From Hoeflea sp038900095 (GTDB taxonomy: Bacteria > Pseudomonadota > Alphaproteobacteria > Rhizobiales > Rhizobiaceae), in the NCBI RefSeq assembly GCF_038900095.1, contig NZ_JBBMQQ010000002.1, positions 558,001-622,000 of the forward strand: a DNA stretch of 64,000 bases. The letters run 5' to 3'. The notes under the pieces were generated by a model. It was not told the origin of the DNA. It did not search any database and worked only from the letters and a program-made list of their open reading frames with translations. The stretch's first letter is position 1; every line of letters starts with the position of its first letter. Below are positions 60,566 to 64,000 of the stretch, in pieces. Both the position numbers and the translations under genes were made by a program.

Positions 60566-61750
60566 TCAGGGCCTGGTTGTTCTCAGGAATTCTCCGACTC
60601 GCAAGATTGCACTCTCGATGTTCTTGTCGGAATTGGCACAAGACACGCGGATATAGCCCTCGCCAAGAATACCAAAGTCCGGTCCGCCGATCAGTGCTAC
60701 TCCCGCTTCTTCAAGAAGTGCGCTTGCAAGCTTCTTTGCTTTCCAGCCGGTCGCGGAGATGTTCGGGAAGGCATAGAACGCTCCCTTGGGCAGGATGCAG
60801 GAAACACCGGGCAACTCATTGAGCAGATCGGTGACCAGCTTGCGGCGGCGGTCGAAAGCGGTGAGCATGTCGGCTACCGCATCCTGCGGGCCGTCGATGG
60901 CGGCAATGCCGGCAAATTGCGACGGTGCGTTGACGCAGGACCAGCAGTTCACTGCAAGCTTGCGGACATAGCCGATCAGGCTTTCGGGCCAGATCGACCA
61001 GCCCATGCGCCAGCCGGTCATGGCCCAGGTCTTGGACCAGCCGTTGAGAACGATCAGCCGGTCGCGGATCTCGGGATAGGTCAGCAGCGAGGTATGTTGT
61101 TCGCCGTCATAGGTCATCACATCGTAGATTTCATCGGACAGGATGACGACCTGGGGGTGTGCAGCGAGACCAGCCACAAGCTTGTCGATCTCCGCCTTTG
61201 GCGTGACGCCGCCGGTCGGGTTGGCGGGGGAGTTGAGAATCAGCAACCGTGTCTGGGGCGTGATCAGGGCCAGGGTTTCCTCGGCGGAAAAGGCAAATCC
61301 GTTTTCCTCGCGCATCGGCACCGGGACCGGGGTCGCTCCGACATGCTCGATCATCGAGCGATAGATCGGGAAACCGGGATCGGGATAGAGGATATCGACA
61401 CCGGGTTCTCCCAGCATGCGGATGGCTGCGTACATGGTGGGTTTGCCGCCGGGCATGATCATCACGGCGTCCGGAGAGATTACCACGCCGGTCATTGCAA
61501 GGGTCCGGCGGCACACAGCCTCGCGGGTCTGCAGCAGGCCGTTGGCAGGTGTGTAACCGTGGTGCCCGTCGCGCAGAGCCTTGATCGCCGCCTCGACGAT
61601 ATGACCTGGCGTTTTGAAATCCGGCTGACCGATGCCGAGATTGAGGATGTCACGACCCTGATTGGCGAGTTCGGTGGCGCGGGCGAGCACGGCGAAGGCG
61701 TTTTCCTCGCCAATGCGGTCGAAAGCGGCAACTGGCTTTATCATGGTCAT
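60566..61750 (-). CDS. Class I pyridoxal-phosphate aminotransferase
   Basis: A 394-residue fold type I aminotransferase. LNLGIGQPDFKTPGHI, GYTPANGLLQTREAV, LNSPANPTGGVTPKAE and VLNGWSKTWAMTGWRMGW are family motifs. The PLP Lys is in the GWSKTWAMTGWR segment. The group includes aspartate and aromatic aminotransferases. The GxGQPDF and WAMTGWR patterns do not fix the amino acid. It is divergent from a GNAT acetyltransferase gene. Confidence 0.88.
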   Translation of the reverse strand: MTMIKPVAAFDRIGEENAFAVLARATELANQGRDILNLGIGQPDFKTPGHIVEAAIKALRDGHHGYTPANGLLQTREAVCRRTLAMTGVVISPDAVMIMPGGKPTMYAAIRMLGEPGVDILYPDPGFPIYRSMIEHVGATPVPVPMREENGFAFSAEETLALITPQTRLLILNSPANPTGGVTPKAEIDKLVAGLAAHPQVVILSDEIYDVMTYDGEQHTSLLTYPEIRDRLIVLNGWSKTWAMTGWRMGWSIWPESLIGYVRKLAVNCWSCVNAPSQFAGIAAIDGPQDAVADMLTAFDRRRKLVTDLLNELPGVSCILPKGAFYAFPNISATGWKAKKLASALLEEAGVALIGGPDFGILGEGYIRVSCANSDKNIESAILRVGEFLRTTRP

Positions 61751-61828
61751 TTTTTCCTGTCCGGGTGGTTGTCTTGTGCTGATAACTCATGTCCTATCCC
61801 GGCGCGAAATTCAATTCAGGCGAATTCA

Positions 61829-62506
61829 ATGCACGACTTGAGCAACTGGAAACCCCGTCCCGCACCCGAAGGATTTTCGGTCACCGGAAGGCATGTGATG
61901 ATCGAACCGTTCCGGCGTGATGTTCACGAGGCGGCGCTGTGGCAGGCGCTCGGAGGAGCGGGCATCAATGATCTCATCCGCTATTTTCCCAACGGACCTT
62001 ACGAAACGGCCCCCGAACTGGGCGATTCACTGTCGGCCAATGTCAAGGCAGGGGTGGTTGTCTGCGTTTTCCGCAGCCGGAAAACCGGTGACATCGTTGG
62101 CATGGCATCGCTGATGCGTGCCGATCCGGCCAACGGGGCCGTCGAGGTCGGTGCGGTTGCACATGGGGCAGCCATGGCGCGTACGCCGATGTCGACGGAG
62201 GCGCATTACCTGATGGCGCGGCATGTGTTCGAGGATCTCGACTACCGCCGCTACGAATGGAAATGCCACAATGAAAACGAGCCATCGAAAATCACCGCGA
62301 AGCGGCTCGGGTTTCAGTTCGAAGGCGTGTTTCGCCAGCACCTCGTGTCCAAGGGCGGAAACCGCGATACGGCCTGGTTCTCGATAATCGACGGCGAATG
62401 GCCGGGCCTCAGACAGGCTTTCGAGGCGTGGCTCGATCCGTCAAATTTCGAACCGGATGGCCGGCAGAAACGACGGCTGGAGGACATACGGGCAGCGCAG
62501 GCATGA
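61829..62506 (+). CDS. GNAT-family acetyltransferase, RimJ/YjcK-like
   Basis: A 225-residue N-acetyltransferase. After an N-terminal VMIEPFRRDVHEAALWQAL it has IVGMASLMRADPANGAVEVGAV and ending motif NENEPSKITAKRLGFQFEGVFRQHLVSKGGNRD, the RimJ/RimL pattern for acetylating protein N-termini or small amines (segments quoted in parts). The ATG at 61829 is used; the much longer open frame upstream only covers the opposite-strand aminotransferase. The stop overlaps the next acetyltransferase gene by four bases. Confidence 0.82.
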   Translation: MHDLSNWKPRPAPEGFSVTGRHVMIEPFRRDVHEAALWQALGGAGINDLIRYFPNGPYETAPELGDSLSANVKAGVVVCVFRSRKTGDIVGMASLMRADPANGAVEVGAVAHGAAMARTPMSTEAHYLMARHVFEDLDYRRYEWKCHNENEPSKITAKRLGFQFEGVFRQHLVSKGGNRDTAWFSIIDGEWPGLRQAFEAWLDPSNFEPDGRQKRRLEDIRAAQA

Positions 62507-62997
62507 GGGGCCTGCACCGCGCGTCAGCCAATGACCGGTCACGGATCGAGGATTTCCAGCGTGCGGCCTATGCGCGGACCGAAAGCATCGTCGGTGCGCG
62601 TGCCATCCCGCTTGAATGGGACTATGGCCGGATTCTGCAGGAATGCGAAGTCTGGCTCGATGAGCGCGATGGTCTGCTTATGGGCGTGCTCATCCTTCGT
62701 ATGCTCGAGGGGGCGCTGTTTCTGGAATCGATCGCAACCGCGCCGGAAGTCGCCGGGTCCGGGCTCGGGCGCGCGCTTCTTGAAGCAACGTTCGAACGGG
62801 CGCGTGAACTGGGGGTGCACAGGGTTGAACTGATCACCAACAGCCTCAATCCCGCCCTTTCGTGGTACAAGCGAAAGGGCTTCACGGTCGACCTTGAAGA
62901 GGTGCAGCCAGGGCGCACGGTCATTCATATGTCGATGCCGGTCCAGGATGGCTTGAACCGGCTGCGGCAGAAAAACGCTGGAAGCCAGTTGTCATAG
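62503..62997 (+). CDS. GNAT-family acetyltransferase
   Basis: A 164-residue acetyl-CoA-dependent acetyltransferase. The acetyl-CoA loop is VAGSGLGRALLEATFERA (about residues 83-100), following the beta strand LFLESIATAPE. NSLNPALSWYKRKGFTV is the C-terminal family signature. Its ATG overlaps the stop of the preceding acetyltransferase gene, so translation is coupled. The substrate is unknown. Confidence 0.83.
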   Translation: MRGLHRASANDRSRIEDFQRAAYARTESIVGARAIPLEWDYGRILQECEVWLDERDGLLMGVLILRMLEGALFLESIATAPEVAGSGLGRALLEATFERARELGVHRVELITNSLNPALSWYKRKGFTVDLEEVQPGRTVIHMSMPVQDGLNRLRQKNAGSQLS

Positions 62998-63072
62998 CTT
63001 GACCGCGGGTGTTGCAGTGGTGGTGAAAAGGTCTATCTGGTGCATGATGACCGATTGCAAAGGAACAGCCTC

Positions 63073-63303
63073 ATGAGCGAACCGAAGACATCAAACCGCT
63101 CTTCCGCGATTGCCGCAGCGGTGATTCTGCTCGGCACGGGGCTGGTGTTCTATTTCATGCCGGCGATGATGATGTCGCTGTCGGAGATATCGCCCTGGCT
63201 GTCCTATGCCCTGGCCGTGGGTTTTGTGCTGGCGTTTTTCGCCGTTTTCTGGTTGCGCGGCAAGCGCCAGCAGAAAAACGAGGATACGCGCAAGCAGGAC
63301 TAA
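63073..63303 (+). CDS. Small two-span membrane protein, hypothetical
   Basis: A 76-residue protein with two hydrophobic segments (IAAAVILLGTGLVFYFMPAM and YALAVGFVLAFFAVFWL) and a charged C-terminal tail rich in Lys, Arg, Gln and Asp. AAAGGAAC lies about eight bases before the ATG. It converges with the metal exporter gene, sharing its stop boundary. I do not recognise a family. Confidence 0.65.
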   Translation: MSEPKTSNRSSAIAAAVILLGTGLVFYFMPAMMMSLSEISPWLSYALAVGFVLAFFAVFWLRGKRQQKNEDTRKQD

Positions 63304-64000
63304 TCAGGCCTGCAAAGACGCGGCAAGCAACAGCAATCCAAGCGCGAACACGGTTGCCGCGCCGAGAATTTCGATTGCTGTCCCGACCATGCCTCCCATG
63401 GAAGCACCCGCCAGACGCACTGCTGCGCCCTTGGCCATGACCGCTATGGTCGCAAGGGCCGAGACCGTGATCGCAGTGCCGAGTGCCATGGCGAAGGCGG
63501 AGGCAATTCCTGCCAGCCAAAGCCCGTTCAACATGGAGAAGGTGAGCACGATGAGCGCCCCCGAGCAGGGTCGCAGCCCGACCGCCACGACGGCACTCCA
63601 GGCTTCACGCACACTGAAATCACGACCCGAAATCAGCTTGGGATCGGGCAAATGTGCATGGCCGCAGGTCGCACAGACCTCTCCCTCGGCGTGGTCATGG
63701 TGCTCATGGCCGTGCCCGTGATGATGGTCATGATGATGATCGTGACCGGTACCGTGGTGCAGATGCGTGTGCTGTCCGGCAGCGGCGGCCGGTACCTGGC
63801 TGGCACGCAAGGCAAGCAGTTTCCGCGTTAGCAGCCAGAGACCGAAAGCGGTAATCAGGGCGTAGCTGGCTATCTCCATGAAATGTGTGGCCTGGGTCAT
63901 GGAGACTGAAAGGCCACGCAGCGCATAGTAGGCGACGCCAACCACGGTTACCGCGGTAATCGCCTGCAGCATCGAAGAGAGCAGGGCCAGAACCACGCCG
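63304..64000 (-). CDS. NicO/RcnA-type nickel-cobalt exporter, C-terminal part (cut by window edge)
   Basis: At least 230 residues of a NicO-family membrane exporter, open to the right edge of the window. Spans alternate with a cytosolic His-rich loop (HDHHHDHHHGHGHEHHDH) that is followed by a CATCGHAH metal motif. GLRPCSGALIVLTFS is the conserved span of the family, and ASAFAMALGTAITVSALATI follows. It should export Ni2+ or Co2+. The N-terminal part and its regulator are outside the window. Confidence 0.87.
   Translation of the reverse strand, partial: GVVLALLSSMLQAITAVTVVGVAYYALRGLSVSMTQATHFMEIASYALITAFGLWLLTRKLLALRASQVPAAAAGQHTHLHHGTGHDHHHDHHHGHGHEHHDHAEGEVCATCGHAHLPDPKLISGRDFSVREAWSAVVAVGLRPCSGALIVLTFSMLNGLWLAGIASAFAMALGTAITVSALATIAVMAKGAAVRLAGASMGGMVGTAIEILGAATVFALGLLLLAASLQA

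Noticed and set aside
60408..60656. 82-codon frame between the exporter and aminotransferase genes
   Set aside because: No ribosome-binding site, runs through a hairpin and into the antisense of the aminotransferase gene.
60917..61828. Long upstream extension of the first GNAT frame
   Set aside because: It covers the opposite-strand aminotransferase; family similarity starts only near the ATG at 61829.
1..64000. CRISPR arrays, insertion sequences, tRNA/rRNA genes
   Set aside because: No regularly spaced repeats, transposase-like products, terminal inverted repeats or cloverleaf sequences were noticed by eye; a dedicated tRNA or Rfam scan was not possible.

Overview
The window is about 64 kb of high-GC, densely packed bacterial DNA. 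Gene content and protein style point to an alphaproteobacterium, most likely Hyphomicrobiales (Rhizobiales; a Hoeflea- or Phyllobacteriaceae-like heterotroph), but the genus is inferred. The features that suggest this are many ABC and TRAP uptake systems, short catabolic operons, dimethylglycine dehydrogenase next to betaine-type transport, and DctBD with sigma-54 control. I see no tRNA, rRNA, CRISPR array, insertion sequence, phage gene or attachment site. No gene-free stretch exceeds 300 bases; the longest gaps (about 240-290 bases at 13046-13286, 14082-14355, 31445-31714, 41312-41585 and 55863-56149) are promoter regions and are described as features.

Layout. 1-2.2 kb: the end of an aldo/keto reductase gene, an NTF2-like protein and a LivK-type binding protein. 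2.2-5.5 kb: a membrane protein coupled to a 24-residue mini-ORF, a choline-kinase-like phosphotransferase with a class I amidotransferase, and a divergent methyltransferase. 5.5-14.1 kb: a probable N-methylated-compound (betaine/dimethylglycine) locus with dimethylglycine dehydrogenase, a second choline-kinase-like protein, a double-length ABC permease, an ATPase, a binding protein and a divergent DeoR regulator. 14.3-19.5 kb: an RND efflux pump with two adaptor proteins. 19.6-22.0 kb: a YbdK-type ligase and a cation/proton antiporter.

22.1-31.4 kb is the most interesting region. A periplasmic five-heme cytochrome c is divergent from a complete nqrABCDEF-apbE-nqrM series that ends with a CBS-domain protein, followed by a convergent acetate kinase. 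NqrB is only 272 residues and lacks the segment that carries the covalent FMN site in classical Na+-NQR. NqrC, NqrD, NqrE and NqrF keep their cofactor residues. A perfect TTGA-N6-TCAA (FNR/FixK-type) site lies in the shared promoter region. Together these suggest an oxygen-regulated, rewired NQR that may exchange electrons with the cytochrome.

31.7-37.6 kb: a BMP-type nucleoside/nucleobase ABC transporter with a cytosine-deaminase-like amidohydrolase. 37.7-41.3 kb: a membrane-anchored hypothetical protein, lysS and gltX. 41.6-47.8 kb: xylose use (LacI regulator, xylB, xylA), an enol-lactonase-like hydrolase and a family 1 beta-glucosidase. 47.8-51.0 kb: hydroxyproline epimerase and a D-amino-acid dehydrogenase behind trhO. 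51.1-52.6 kb: KDPG aldolase and a DUF533 protein. 52.6-59.5 kb: dctB, dctD and the TRAP C4-dicarboxylate carrier dctPQM, with a textbook sigma-54 promoter. 59.7-64 kb: a LysE-type exporter, an aminotransferase, two overlapping GNAT acetyltransferases, a small membrane protein and the end of a His-rich NicO-type metal exporter.
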